Positions 1-9,087 of a stretch of 12,220 nt of DNA are shown piece after piece. Under the pieces are notes generated by a model that worked only from the letters and a program-made list of their open reading frames with translations, did not search any database and was not told the origin of the DNA. Source of the DNA: Dialister sp. UBA6422. GTDB lineage: Bacteria > Bacillota > Negativicutes > Veillonellales > Dialisteraceae. The translations under genes were made by a program, and so were the position numbers. Each line of letters starts with the position of its first letter. Within the stretch, counting starts at the first letter, position 1. Where the stretch lies: assembly GCA_002439665.1 (NCBI GenBank), contig DJPC01000043.1, positions 3,086 to 15,305 of the forward strand. The letters run 5' to 3'.

Positions 1-846
1 ATGGGACTAGCTGATGGCTCTATACCACTTGTGGGAGGCCACGGTACCGCCGGATCCTTTGGTCCAGTTCTAGAAGGATTGGGGCTTATGAATGGTACCA
101 CTATTGCCTTTGCCGCTGCTACTTTTGGTTTGGTATCAGGTAGTCTTATTGGCGGACCAATCGGTGAATTATTGGTTCGGAAATATCATCTCATATCCCA
201 TGAATCTTTAGAAGCTCCTGCGGAAGAAGAAGAGGAAACCCATTCCCACACCCATGTCCCTGAAGATGCCGCTGCAGCTTATTTGAATATGGACCATTTT
301 ATGTATGCCTTTGGACAGTTACTGCTAGCTATGGGGCTAGGTACCATTGTAAGCCAGTTTTTTACTAATATCGGTTTGGTATTTCCTGGTTACTTAGGGG
401 GTATGATGGTAGCTGCAATCATTCGGAATGTAGCAGAAGGTACACATGCTTTTGGTATCTACCAGCAGGAATGTGAAGTACTTGGCGGTATGTGTCTTAA
501 TATTTTCCTTTCCTGTGCTTTGATGAGTTTAAAACTATGGCAGCTTTCTGCACTGGCTATTCCGCTGATTGCAACCCTTGTGATCCAGGTTCTCCTATTG
601 GCTTTATTTGCTTACTTTGTTATTTTCCGCGTCATGGGACGCAACTACGAAGCAGCAGTCATGGCTTCTGGTACTTGCGGATTCGGTCTCGGTGCTACGC
701 CAAATGCTATTGCCAATATGAATGCCATGTGTGAACGTTTCGGTTCTGCTCACACTGCCTATTTTGTTATCCCTCTCATAGGTGCTTTTGTAGTAGATTT
801 CCTAAATGCCTCTATTTTGATGATTTTTATGAATCTTTTAAAATAG
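1..846 (+). CDS. gltS: Sodium/glutamate symporter GltS, 5'-truncated by the window edge
   Basis: This is the C-terminal 281 residues of an inner-membrane Na+-coupled glutamate carrier of the ESS family, which is usually about 400 residues long, so roughly the first third is missing because the window starts inside the gene. Both family pore-loop signatures are visible: GGHGT at visible residues 12-16, and GFGLGATPNAIANMNA at about 227-242, close to the GATPTAIANMTA stretch of E. coli GltS. Hydrophobic membrane segments surround both loops. Visible residues 70-90 form a polar loop with a run of five Glu and an HSHTH cluster, longer and more charged than I would expect. The gene ends in TAG at 844-846 and is followed directly by a strong hairpin terminator. 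The promoter is not in view. Family assignment is firm; glutamate as the substrate comes from the family. Confidence 0.95.
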   Translation: MGLADGSIPLVGGHGTAGSFGPVLEGLGLMNGTTIAFAAATFGLVSGSLIGGPIGELLVRKYHLISHESLEAPAEEEEETHSHTHVPEDAAAAYLNMDHFMYAFGQLLLAMGLGTIVSQFFTNIGLVFPGYLGGMMVAAIIRNVAEGTHAFGIYQQECEVLGGMCLNIFLSCALMSLKLWQLSALAIPLIATLVIQVLLLALFAYFVIFRVMGRNYEAAVMASGTCGFGLGATPNAIANMNAMCERFGSAHTAYFVIPLIGAFVVDFLNASILMIFMNLLK

Positions 847-864
847 TTTGACAAACTAAAACCT

Positions 865-914
865 AAAAAAAGCGATATGCAATCTCTGATAGAGTCATTG
901 CATATCGCTTTTTT
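865..914. terminator. Bidirectional terminator between gltS and the hicB-like gene
   Basis: A perfect inverted repeat (AGCGATATGCAAT at 871-883 with its complement at 897-909) is flanked by an A run on the left and a T run on the right. The loop holds a further CTCT/AGAG pairing. It reads as an intrinsic terminator in both directions and lies between convergent genes. Confidence 0.9.
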
Positions 915-931
915 ATATATCCTTTGTTATA

Positions 932-1315
932 TTATCGCAGACCAAATACACGTGCCAGAAAGCCTTGATGCCTTCCCTTACGGACTGTAGCTGCCCATTC
1001 AGCATTTGTAGATTCTGCTCTTTTTACTTTATATTCTCTATAAGAACGATAATCATCCATATCTACCAAAAATGTACAAACCTGACAATTCCGATACCGT
1101 TGCAAGAGAAATCTTTCTTCTGTAGCCTCTGGAATATATAACTGTTTTTCTTCCATTTCTAATAAAGAAGCAGCCAATGCTTCTCGCGCCTTTTTAGTAG
1201 CTTCGCCCATATTGCGTCCACGAGCTTCGCATCCAGGAATGTCTGGAAACCGTACTAAAAAAACATTCTCTTTAGAATCATGCAAACAAACTGCGGGATA
1301 GAAATATTTCATCAT
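932..1315 (-). CDS. HicB-family antitoxin-like protein without adjacent HicA
   Basis: This is a 127-residue protein. Residues 4-55 show the HicB (UPF0150) core: a beta strand with YPAV, then FLVRFPDIPGCEARG, then a helix with EATKKAREALAASLLEMEE. HicB proteins normally neutralise and regulate the HicA mRNA interferase, using a C-terminal ribbon-helix-helix or HTH to bind DNA. Here the C-terminal half (about 75-127) is basic and does not look like a clear DNA-binding module. No HicA-sized ORF lies on either side: upstream is the gyrB terminator and this gene's own promoter, downstream only a terminator. The start is ATG ATG at 1315/1312, preceded by AAGGAAGGGGGG. It appears monocistronic. It may be a solitary HicB-fold regulator rather than an active antitoxin; the fold assignment is good, the function is open. 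Confidence 0.75.
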   Translation of the reverse strand: MMKYFYPAVCLHDSKENVFLVRFPDIPGCEARGRNMGEATKKAREALAASLLEMEEKQLYIPEATEERFLLQRYRNCQVCTFLVDMDDYRSYREYKVKRAESTNAEWAATVRKGRHQGFLARVFGLR

Positions 1316-1392
1316 TTCCCCCCTTCCTTATTTAAAATGGATGTCTAACATATAGATACTGCATAAACAGTGATATTTACATACAGATTTAT

Positions 1393-1401
1393 TTTATACC
1401 A
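1393..1401 (-). promoter_or_regulatory. Extended -10 promoter for the hicB-like gene
   Basis: On the minus strand this reads TGGTATAAA, an extended -10 (TGn plus TATAAA), about 75 bases before the start codon and just past the gyrB terminator. No good -35 is visible, as expected for this promoter class. Confidence 0.45.
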
Positions 1402-1423
1402 TTTCCAGGGGAGTTACCAGTGA

Positions 1424-1485
1424 AAAAATAAAAAAATCAGAAAAAGCTTATGAGAACTCCGCCTCTATAAGCCTTTCTGATTTTT
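1424..1485 (-). terminator. gyrB intrinsic terminator
   Basis: The arms AATCAGAAAAAGCTTAT (1435-1451) and ATAAGCCTTTCTGATT (1467-1482) pair with one mismatch or bulge around a 15-base loop. On the minus strand the hairpin is followed by a long T-rich run (complement of 1424-1437). It lies 57 bases past the gyrB stop codon. Confidence 0.85.
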
Positions 1486-1541
1486 GCCATATCTTTTATT
1501 CTACTTAATTACTTAATGTATTGTATCTATAAAATGAAAGA

Positions 1542-3605
<2,064 letters not shown>

Positions 3606-3719
3606 TATTTTTCCACTCACCGCATAACAGCAGAAAAAGTAGAAAACGTTTCCTTATACGCACCCCCTGTTCCCTATATCTAAATTTTTGATTCTATTCA
3701 TCCTTAATTTTAAAAAATA

Positions 3720-3728
3720 TGATAAAAT
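3720..3728 (+). promoter_or_regulatory. Extended -10 promoter of the glycosyltransferase gene
   Basis: TGATAAAAT is an extended -10 with one mismatch to TATAAT. It lies about 45 bases before the chosen ATG at 3774 and within an AT-rich stretch. No clear -35. Confidence 0.4.
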
Positions 3729-3773
3729 GTAAGTGAAAGAATTGTATTGTAATTGATAAGTATCGAGGACCCT

Positions 3774-4697
3774 ATGAAGAAATTTCTGTTCTTTTCCATT
3801 ATTCTAGCAGGTGCTATATATTGGGGATTTTCCCAAGGAGATGAACTGACTAAAAATGTATCAAAACCGCCCGTGAAATCCCATACTGTGCAAAGTGCAA
3901 ATACCCCTGCCTCACCAAAAGAAAATTCTAGTATGCTATCAGACGTAACTCACACGGTCACCACTTTGATCGCTGGGCTATCTTCTTCTGACACCAAAGA
4001 AGGCCAAATAGAAGTTATGCCTCCCAAAGACAAGGATGGGAAAAGTCCATTTTCTCAAAAAGAGCAAGATACTTCTCTTAAAGGTAAAGCAGATGTCCTC
4101 CTTCATTTTAAAGAAGCTTTAGAATCTAGGGTTCATAGAGAAAATTTTGTTCCTATCGAAGAAGTTCCACCCCTCCTCAAGAAGGGATTAATTGCCACAG
4201 AAGATCGCCGTTTCTATGACCATGGTGCTATAGATATTATTGGCGTAGGAAGAGCGGCAGTGACCAATTACATAGCAGGCGAAACGGTAGAAGGCGGTAG
4301 CACATTGGCACAGCAAACTGTAAAGAATATCTTTTTGTCCAATGAACGAACTATGGCGCGAAAAGCAGAGGAATTGGTGCTTGCCATGCAATTGGAACGT
4401 AATTATTCCAAGGATCAGATCCTAGAATTGTACCTAAATACCATTTATTTTGGTCACGGTGCCTATGGCCTGAAAGAAGCAAGCCATACCTACTTTGGAA
4501 AAGCCCCCAAAGACTTAGATTTGGCACAATGTGCTATGTTAGCTGGCCTCCCCCAAGCACCTTCTGCTTATGATCCGATTTCACATCCTAAAGAGGGAAC
4601 AAAGAGAATGACCACTGTATTGGCTCTTATGGCTGAGCAAGGGATTATCACTCCTTCTGAGGCAGCCAAAGCAGCTGCAGAGTTATGGCTAAAATAA
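3774..4697 (+). CDS. Membrane-anchored monofunctional peptidoglycan glycosyltransferase (GT51)
   Basis: This 307-residue enzyme polymerises lipid II into glycan strands at the outer face of the cytoplasmic membrane. A short basic start (MKK) leads into one signal-anchor helix at residues 4-20. A polar, Ser/Thr/Lys-rich linker covers about 24-110. The GT51 domain then runs to the end: TEDRRFYDHG with the expected catalytic Glu143, EGGSTLAQQ with Glu173, ARKAEEL with the second catalytic Glu200, then LYLNTIYFGHGAYG and CAMLAGLPQAPSAYDP. There is no transpeptidase domain, so it resembles MtgA or a PBP1A stripped to its polymerase half. ATG at 3774 is preferred to TTG at 3753 because GAGGA sits just before it and the basic-hydrophobic anchor starts there. 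It is divergent from gyrB, monocistronic, and ends at a perfect hairpin. Confidence 0.92.
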   Translation: MKKFLFFSIILAGAIYWGFSQGDELTKNVSKPPVKSHTVQSANTPASPKENSSMLSDVTHTVTTLIAGLSSSDTKEGQIEVMPPKDKDGKSPFSQKEQDTSLKGKADVLLHFKEALESRVHRENFVPIEEVPPLLKKGLIATEDRRFYDHGAIDIIGVGRAAVTNYIAGETVEGGSTLAQQTVKNIFLSNERTMARKAEELVLAMQLERNYSKDQILELYLNTIYFGHGAYGLKEASHTYFGKAPKDLDLAQCAMLAGLPQAPSAYDPISHPKEGTKRMTTVLALMAEQGIITPSEAAKAAAELWLK

Positions 4698-4700
4698 TCT

Positions 4701-4744
4701 ATAAAACAAAAACGTTTCTCCCAGGAGAAACGTTTTTGTTTTAT
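4701..4744. terminator. Bidirectional terminator between the glycosyltransferase gene and lysR
   Basis: This is a perfect inverted repeat of 21 bases per arm (4701-4721 and 4724-4744) around CTCCCAGGAG, with A-rich outer left arm and T-rich outer right arm. It can act on both convergent genes and starts four bases after the glycosyltransferase stop codon. Confidence 0.93.
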
Positions 4745-4774
4745 CTTATAGAATTGGATTGACCTATAGGCCCT

Positions 4775-5695
4775 CTACACTCTGCTACAAGTAATAAAAT
4801 TTGAAATCATACTCCAACGATGAGAAGACTTCTGATAACCGAAAGAAATATCATATATTCCTTCTTCTAAGGATATCATACATACTTTCTCCTTTTCTTC
4901 AGCTGTAAGCATGACCTCTGCCAAATTCTTAGGGCAAAAGTAAGCTCCCAATCCTAAACTGCAAAGCCGAAGCATCGTTCCCATATGTTCTGACTGTACT
5001 AAAATATGGGGCTCAAAATCTGATTGACGAAACAGTTTTCGAGCTAGAGCTCCTGCAATATCATCTTCACTATTAATAAGGAATGGGCAATCGGATAAAA
5101 AAGAAGGCAAACTGTCTAATCGCGTCAAAACGAAAGATTCATCATAGGAAATGCCCGCTTTTTCCATTTGACGTTGCCATATGTTTTTAGAAATCAAAAG
5201 TACAATTTCTTCCGTTTCACACAAAGTTTGTACAATCCCTGGTATCACGCCTAAACTATGAGCCATAGCTAAATCAATTTCATCCCGCTTCAATGCATTC
5301 CAAATGGCACCATTCGCCATTTCTGAAAGGACCAATGTGACATGGGGATATTTTTTGTGGAATGCCTGTATCATGGGCGGCAGTAAGACCTGTCCCCGAC
5401 TAGGAGCTACCCCTATACGAAGTACACCGCATTCACTCCCCGATACATCAGAAAGCTCTCTAAGAAGAGAGAGTTCATTCCTTTGAAATATACGTGCGTA
5501 CCGATAAAAAACTTGTCCCCCATCGGTAAGTTCTAGCGGGATATGACGAATCAATAGTTTAATTCCCACTTCACGCTCTAGATTTGCCATATGTGCGGAT
5601 AAAGTTTGTTGTGTAATGTGTAATTTTTCCGCTGCCCTTGTAAAACTTTTTTCTTCTGCCAGAGCAATAAAATATTTCATAGATAAGAAATTCAT
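4775..5695 (-). CDS. LysR-type transcriptional regulator
   Basis: This is a 306-residue regulator of standard LysR length. Residues 1-60 form the winged helix-turn-helix: MNFLSMKYFIALAEEKSFTR, AAEKLHITQQTLSAHMANLE and LTDGGQVFYRYARI. From about residue 90 comes the periplasmic-binding-protein-like effector domain, opening with VLRIGVAPSRGQVLLPPMI and including a DEIDLAMAH segment. Such proteins usually bind a T-N11-A site in the shared promoter region, repress themselves and activate the divergent gene when a small molecule binds. The divergent neighbour is the DASS anion transporter at 5872, so its substrate is the likely effector (inference). The start at 5695 has AAGGGGA upstream at workable spacing. 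The ligand cannot be read from sequence. Confidence 0.95.
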   Translation of the reverse strand: MNFLSMKYFIALAEEKSFTRAAEKLHITQQTLSAHMANLEREVGIKLLIRHIPLELTDGGQVFYRYARIFQRNELSLLRELSDVSGSECGVLRIGVAPSRGQVLLPPMIQAFHKKYPHVTLVLSEMANGAIWNALKRDEIDLAMAHSLGVIPGIVQTLCETEEIVLLISKNIWQRQMEKAGISYDESFVLTRLDSLPSFLSDCPFLINSEDDIAGALARKLFRQSDFEPHILVQSEHMGTMLRLCSLGLGAYFCPKNLAEVMLTAEEKEKVCMISLEEGIYDISFGYQKSSHRWSMISNFITCSRV

Positions 5696-5749
5696 ACATA
5701 GATCCCCTTCTCTCTCAAAACATCTCCATAGGGCCTTACTTCGTCGTAA

Positions 5750-5755
5750 ATTATA
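5750..5755 (-). promoter_or_regulatory. Likely -10 of the lysR promoter
   Basis: The minus strand reads TATAAT, 55 bases before the lysR start. The hexamer 17 bases upstream (CTAGTT, 5773-5778) is a poor -35 and overlaps the possible operator at 5769-5783. Confidence 0.4.
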
Positions 5756-5768
5756 TACAGTATTTTAC

Positions 5769-5783
5769 TTGTAACTAGCACAA
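5769..5783. promoter_or_regulatory. Candidate LysR-type operator
   Basis: TTGT-N7-ACAA is a dyad containing the T-N11-A pattern typical of LysR sites. It overlaps the likely lysR -35 and its centre is roughly 54 bases upstream of the expected transporter transcript start, which suits both self-repression and activation. The motif is short, so this is suggestive only. Confidence 0.35.
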
Positions 5784-5794
5784 AGAATAACAGT

Positions 5795-5823
5795 TTTCTC
5801 TTATGACTATATCACAGTATACT
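5795..5823 (+). promoter_or_regulatory. Likely promoter of the DASS transporter gene
   Basis: TATACT at 5818-5823 is a good -10. The -35 region TTTCTC at 5795-5800 is weak with a 17-base spacer, consistent with a gene that needs an activator such as the adjacent LysR protein. Confidence 0.4.
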
Positions 5824-5871
5824 ATTTTCAGAAAGAATAAAAGATAATATTAAACCGAAGGAGGCTTTTTT

Positions 5872-7278
5872 ATGAAACACACCTTACCATTATTATCGGG
5901 TCCTATAGGCTTTGGACTTGCAGCTTGGTATCTTAGTGATACTTTCCCTTTACCAGCCTCTTATGCCATTGCTACTGCTGTATGGATGGCCCTGTGGTGG
6001 ATCTTAAGACCTGTATCTATTTACGTGACAGCCTTTATTCCTATCATCATAGATGCTTTCTTTGATTTGATTCCCGAAAGTCACATTATCAGTCAATATT
6101 TTTCTGAAATTGCTGTATTACTTTTAGGTTCTGATTTGATTTGCCTGACTTGGACCACCACCGGCTTAGACAAGCGTATTTCTGTAAAAGCCTTATGCTA
6201 TATTGGTACTTCTATGAAAAATCAAATTTTCATATGGTTCCTGGCCTCTACCATTCTATCCATCTTTCTTCCTAATGTAGTTGTTGCTGCCATTTTTTGT
6301 CCCATTGCAGTAGCCATGTTTCATTTTGTAGGAGAAACAGATATTTCTAAAAGCCAAGTCGCTTTACCCATTCTGTTAGCCATTGGCTGGGGAAGTGGAA
6401 TCGGTGGATTTGGCTCACCTATCGGGTCATCTGCCAATTTAGTCGCAGTATCTTATTTAGAAAAACTCATCGGCCATGAATTTATGTATTATGATTGGGT
6501 CATTCGCTTTTTACCATTGCTCTTCTTAGTATTTATCGTCAATTTGTTATTTTTGTGGCTAATGCCTATGCCCGTGAAAGAGCTAGCTGGTACAAAAAGT
6601 TATTTTACAGATATGTATCATCAGTTTGGACCGATGAAACGAGGTGAAGTCATTGGTCTTACTCTTTTTATAGCCGCCACCATTCTTGCTTTTGCCCGTC
6701 CTTTATTTGCCAATGTTCTTCCAGGATGGAAACCGGCTTATATATTTTTGACCTTAGGCATGCTGATGTTTTTCTTAAAAGATGAAAAAGGAATGCCTAT
6801 GCTTACATGGAAATATGCCGAGTCTCATATCATGTGGGGAATGATATGTCTTTTTGCATCCGGCCTAGCCTTAGGACGACTTGTTATCGAAACAGGAGCC
6901 ATTGAGCATGTAGCAACTATCATTGCTGCTATGAACCTAACTGGCGGCCTTCCAGTCATGACTATCACCTGCCTTTTTGCCACTTTTCTATCAGAACTAT
7001 CTAGTAATACGGCGGCGGCTTCTATTTCCATTCCTGTAGTCACAGGTCTTACAGAAGCTTTAGGACTCAACCCCATTCCTTATATTTTAGGTACCATTGT
7101 AGCAGCCAATTGTGCGTATGTATTACCTATTTCTACAAGAGCCATTCCTATCGGATACGGTCTTAATGCGACTTCTCAAATGAAATATGGCTTCATTCTC
7201 ACCGTACTTACATTGTGTGTCACCATTACGATCTGTACCTTACTGATGTCCTACAGTCAACTATTTAACATATTGTAA
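5872..7278 (+). CDS. DASS/SLC13-family anion:Na+ symporter
   Basis: This 468-residue, very hydrophobic inner-membrane protein has about 11-12 predicted membrane segments. It carries the two SNT-type sodium/substrate hairpins of the divalent anion:Na+ symporter family: GGFGSPIGSSANLVAVSYLE around residues 178-197, with Ser-Ala-Asn at 187-189, and SELSSNTAAAS around 374-384, with the canonical Ser378-Asn379-Thr380. Members import succinate, malate, tartrate, citrate or sulfate; which one applies here cannot be read directly. The start has GAAGGAGG seven bases before ATG. It is divergent from a LysR regulator, which probably controls it. The first motif being SAN rather than SNT is a small departure. 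It ends before a long perfect hairpin shared with dcuB. Confidence 0.9.
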   Translation: MKHTLPLLSGPIGFGLAAWYLSDTFPLPASYAIATAVWMALWWILRPVSIYVTAFIPIIIDAFFDLIPESHIISQYFSEIAVLLLGSDLICLTWTTTGLDKRISVKALCYIGTSMKNQIFIWFLASTILSIFLPNVVVAAIFCPIAVAMFHFVGETDISKSQVALPILLAIGWGSGIGGFGSPIGSSANLVAVSYLEKLIGHEFMYYDWVIRFLPLLFLVFIVNLLFLWLMPMPVKELAGTKSYFTDMYHQFGPMKRGEVIGLTLFIAATILAFARPLFANVLPGWKPAYIFLTLGMLMFFLKDEKGMPMLTWKYAESHIMWGMICLFASGLALGRLVIETGAIEHVATIIAAMNLTGGLPVMTITCLFATFLSELSSNTAAASISIPVVTGLTEALGLNPIPYILGTIVAANCAYVLPISTRAIPIGYGLNATSQMKYGFILTVLTLCVTITICTLLMSYSQLFNIL

Positions 7279-7297
7279 GCGTTCATATGACCATCAA

Positions 7298-7341
7298 AAA
7301 TCCAGGTAAGGTTAGTTTTCCATCTAACCTTACCTGGATTT
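7298..7341. terminator. Bidirectional terminator between the DASS gene and dcuB
   Basis: This is a perfect 18-base inverted repeat (7298-7315 with 7324-7341) around an 8-base loop. The T run on the plus side is short (ATTTAT), while the minus strand has TTTTTGAT, so it may work better for dcuB. Confidence 0.82.
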
Positions 7342-7377
7342 ATCTTAAAATATATGATGTGCTATAACACTTGTGGA

Positions 7378-8718
7378 TTAGTATAACACATGGGCAATCA
7401 CAAAGCCTGCCAAACAAGCAGCAACGACCCCTGTAAGTCCTGGAAGCATAAAGCTATGATTTAAAATGAATCTGCCAATACGAGTAGTTCCACTTCTATC
7501 AAAGCCAATACAAGCCAGATCAGACGGATAGGTTGGCAAGAAGAAATAACCATAGCAGGCAGGAATAAAAGACAATACCATGATAGGATCCATTCCCAAA
7601 TTAAGAGCCATAGGCATAACGATAGCAATCGCAGCGCCTTGGGAATTCACCAATTTGGATGTAAAGAATAATACCACGGCATAAGCCCATGGATAAGTGG
7701 TAACTACAGAGCCAAGGAATGTCTTTAAAACAGCCATATGACTTCCAAAATAAGTATCTGCCATCCAAGCAACCCCATATACAGAAACCAGTGCTACAAT
7801 CCCCGCACGGAATACTTGGCTATTTCCCACTTCTTTGGCCTTGATTTTGCAAACAAAAAGCATAAGTGCAGATAAGGATAGCATAATAATCTGAATAACC
7901 GTGGTCATGGATAGTGCTTTTACTTTACCTTTGGCATCGGCAAAGTGAGGCAATAAATCTGGGAAATTTCCAAGTACAGCAATGAGTATAATTCCTAAAA
8001 GGAAAATAACCGTAGCATGATAATAAGAGGACGGTAATTCTTTCCCCTGAAGAGATTCATTTTCCCCATATACATAATCCTTCTGTTCTGGATCTTGAAT
8101 CATTTCCTGGAAACGTGGATCTTCCGAGAGATCTTTGCCTCTCTTATAGCTCATAAGCGCAGCGCAGATGACACCGATTAAAGTAGCAGGAATGGATACT
8201 GCTAAAATTTGTAATAGACTAAAACTATAACCTGCAGCAGCCATGAAGCCAACAATAGATACAACAGCTACTGATACAGGAGATGCTGAAATCCCCATCT
8301 GGGATGCAATAGAGGCCACTGCCATAGGACGTTCTGGACGAATATGTTGTTTAATAGAAATATCATAAATAATAGGAAACATGGTGTATACTACATGTCC
8401 AGTACCGCAAAGTACAGTCAAGAACCATGTCGTTACCGGCGCCAGTACCGTAATATGTTTGGGATTGTTGCGTAAAAACCTTTCCGCATATTTCAGCATA
8501 ACAGTCAAACCGCCAGAAGTCTGAAGAAAACCAGCACAGGTGACAACAGCTAAAATAGTAAGCATAACCCCAATAGGTGGCGAACCGGGATTGTAATGAA
8601 ACACAAAGGTATAAATAGTAAGTCCTATTCCACTGATAACAGCTAGTCCGATACCCCCATGTTTAATGCCTAAAAACAGACAGGCTAGCAGCACCACAAA
8701 TCCTAATAACATTTCCAT
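7378..8718 (-). CDS. dcuB: Anaerobic C4-dicarboxylate transporter DcuB
   Basis: This inner-membrane carrier exchanges fumarate, malate or aspartate for succinate during anaerobic growth. The sequence follows E. coli DcuB closely: LRNNPKHITVLAP, CGTGHVVYTMFPIIYD, IRPERPMA, GISASPVSVAVVSIVG, a cytoplasmic stretch with RGKDLSEDPRF and YVYGENESL, then VYGVAWMADT, SQGAAIAIVMP and a C-terminus with LPTYPSDLACIGFDRSGTT and NHSFMLPGL. I chose the ATG at 8718: GGAGG lies nine bases before it, against only three bases before the in-frame ATG at 8724. This gives 446 residues, the same as E. coli DcuB. It is monocistronic with a good promoter at 8772-8800. DcuB rather than DcuA is supported by the CGTGHVVYT and YVYGE segments. 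Confidence 0.94.
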   Translation of the reverse strand: MEMLLGFVVLLACLFLGIKHGGIGLAVISGIGLTIYTFVFHYNPGSPPIGVMLTILAVVTCAGFLQTSGGLTVMLKYAERFLRNNPKHITVLAPVTTWFLTVLCGTGHVVYTMFPIIYDISIKQHIRPERPMAVASIASQMGISASPVSVAVVSIVGFMAAAGYSFSLLQILAVSIPATLIGVICAALMSYKRGKDLSEDPRFQEMIQDPEQKDYVYGENESLQGKELPSSYYHATVIFLLGIILIAVLGNFPDLLPHFADAKGKVKALSMTTVIQIIMLSLSALMLFVCKIKAKEVGNSQVFRAGIVALVSVYGVAWMADTYFGSHMAVLKTFLGSVVTTYPWAYAVVLFFTSKLVNSQGAAIAIVMPMALNLGMDPIMVLSFIPACYGYFFLPTYPSDLACIGFDRSGTTRIGRFILNHSFMLPGLTGVVAACLAGFVIAHVLY

Positions 8719-8771
8719 GAACATTGCCCTCCCTAAATAATATATGCTTATTCATGCACTTGACTTGTTTA

Positions 8772-8800
8772 AGTATACCCATCTAATAAGTTTTTTACAA
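8772..8800 (-). promoter_or_regulatory. dcuB promoter
   Basis: On the minus strand, TTGTAA (8795-8800) is followed by a 17-base spacer and TATACT (8772-8777). This is the best two-part sigma-70 type promoter in the window and sits about 53 bases before the dcuB start. Confidence 0.65.
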
Positions 8801-9029
8801 ATATTGGTTACGCATAGAAATAATAGCATTTAATATATTTTTGTAATAATTAAATTTCATTTTTGCATAGTTTGATTTTCTATACAAAATGATTCTTGGT
8901 CACTCTGTCTTTTCTCGTCTATACAACAGAAAGAGTAAGGACTGACATCCTTTGAGATCCAGAAAAAACATAGTTATATCACAAGAAAAGATGCTGAATC
9001 ACCAGCTACTCATGCCTCTTTTTTTGCGT

Positions 9030-9035
9030 TATAAT
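9030..9035 (+). promoter_or_regulatory. Likely -10 of the crotonase gene promoter
   Basis: A perfect TATAAT lies 52 bases before the start codon. The -35 position (TACTCA at 9007-9012, 17-base spacer) matches the consensus at only half its positions. Confidence 0.45.
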
Positions 9036-9087
9036 GAAAGTAACAAAGGTATAAAATATTTCTTATGATGTACAAAGGAGGCTTTCT

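Larger units (their letters stand above)
8719..9087. other. Divergent regulatory region between dcuB and the crotonase gene
   Basis: This 369-base stretch has no supportable gene. It holds the dcuB promoter (8772-8800) and a likely crotonase promoter (9030-9035). Between them is AT-rich sequence with a near-perfect dyad, TTGCATAG (8863-8870) and CTATACAA (8880-8887). CTATACAA recurs at 8919-8926. These may be regulator sites. The remainder (about 8930-9005) shows only weak hairpins. Confidence 0.5.

Noticed and set aside
1316..1541. Search for a HicA toxin gene next to the hicB-like gene
   Set aside because: This space is filled by the gyrB terminator and the hicB-like promoter and has no minus-strand ORF of HicA size; the downstream gap is too short.
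3753..3773. TTG start for the glycosyltransferase gene
   Set aside because: ATG at 3774 is better placed after GAGGA and begins with the MKK signal-anchor start typical of this protein class.
8719..8724. dcuB start at the ATG at 8724
   Set aside because: GGAGG is only three bases away; the next in-frame ATG at 8718 has nine bases and gives the usual 446-residue length.
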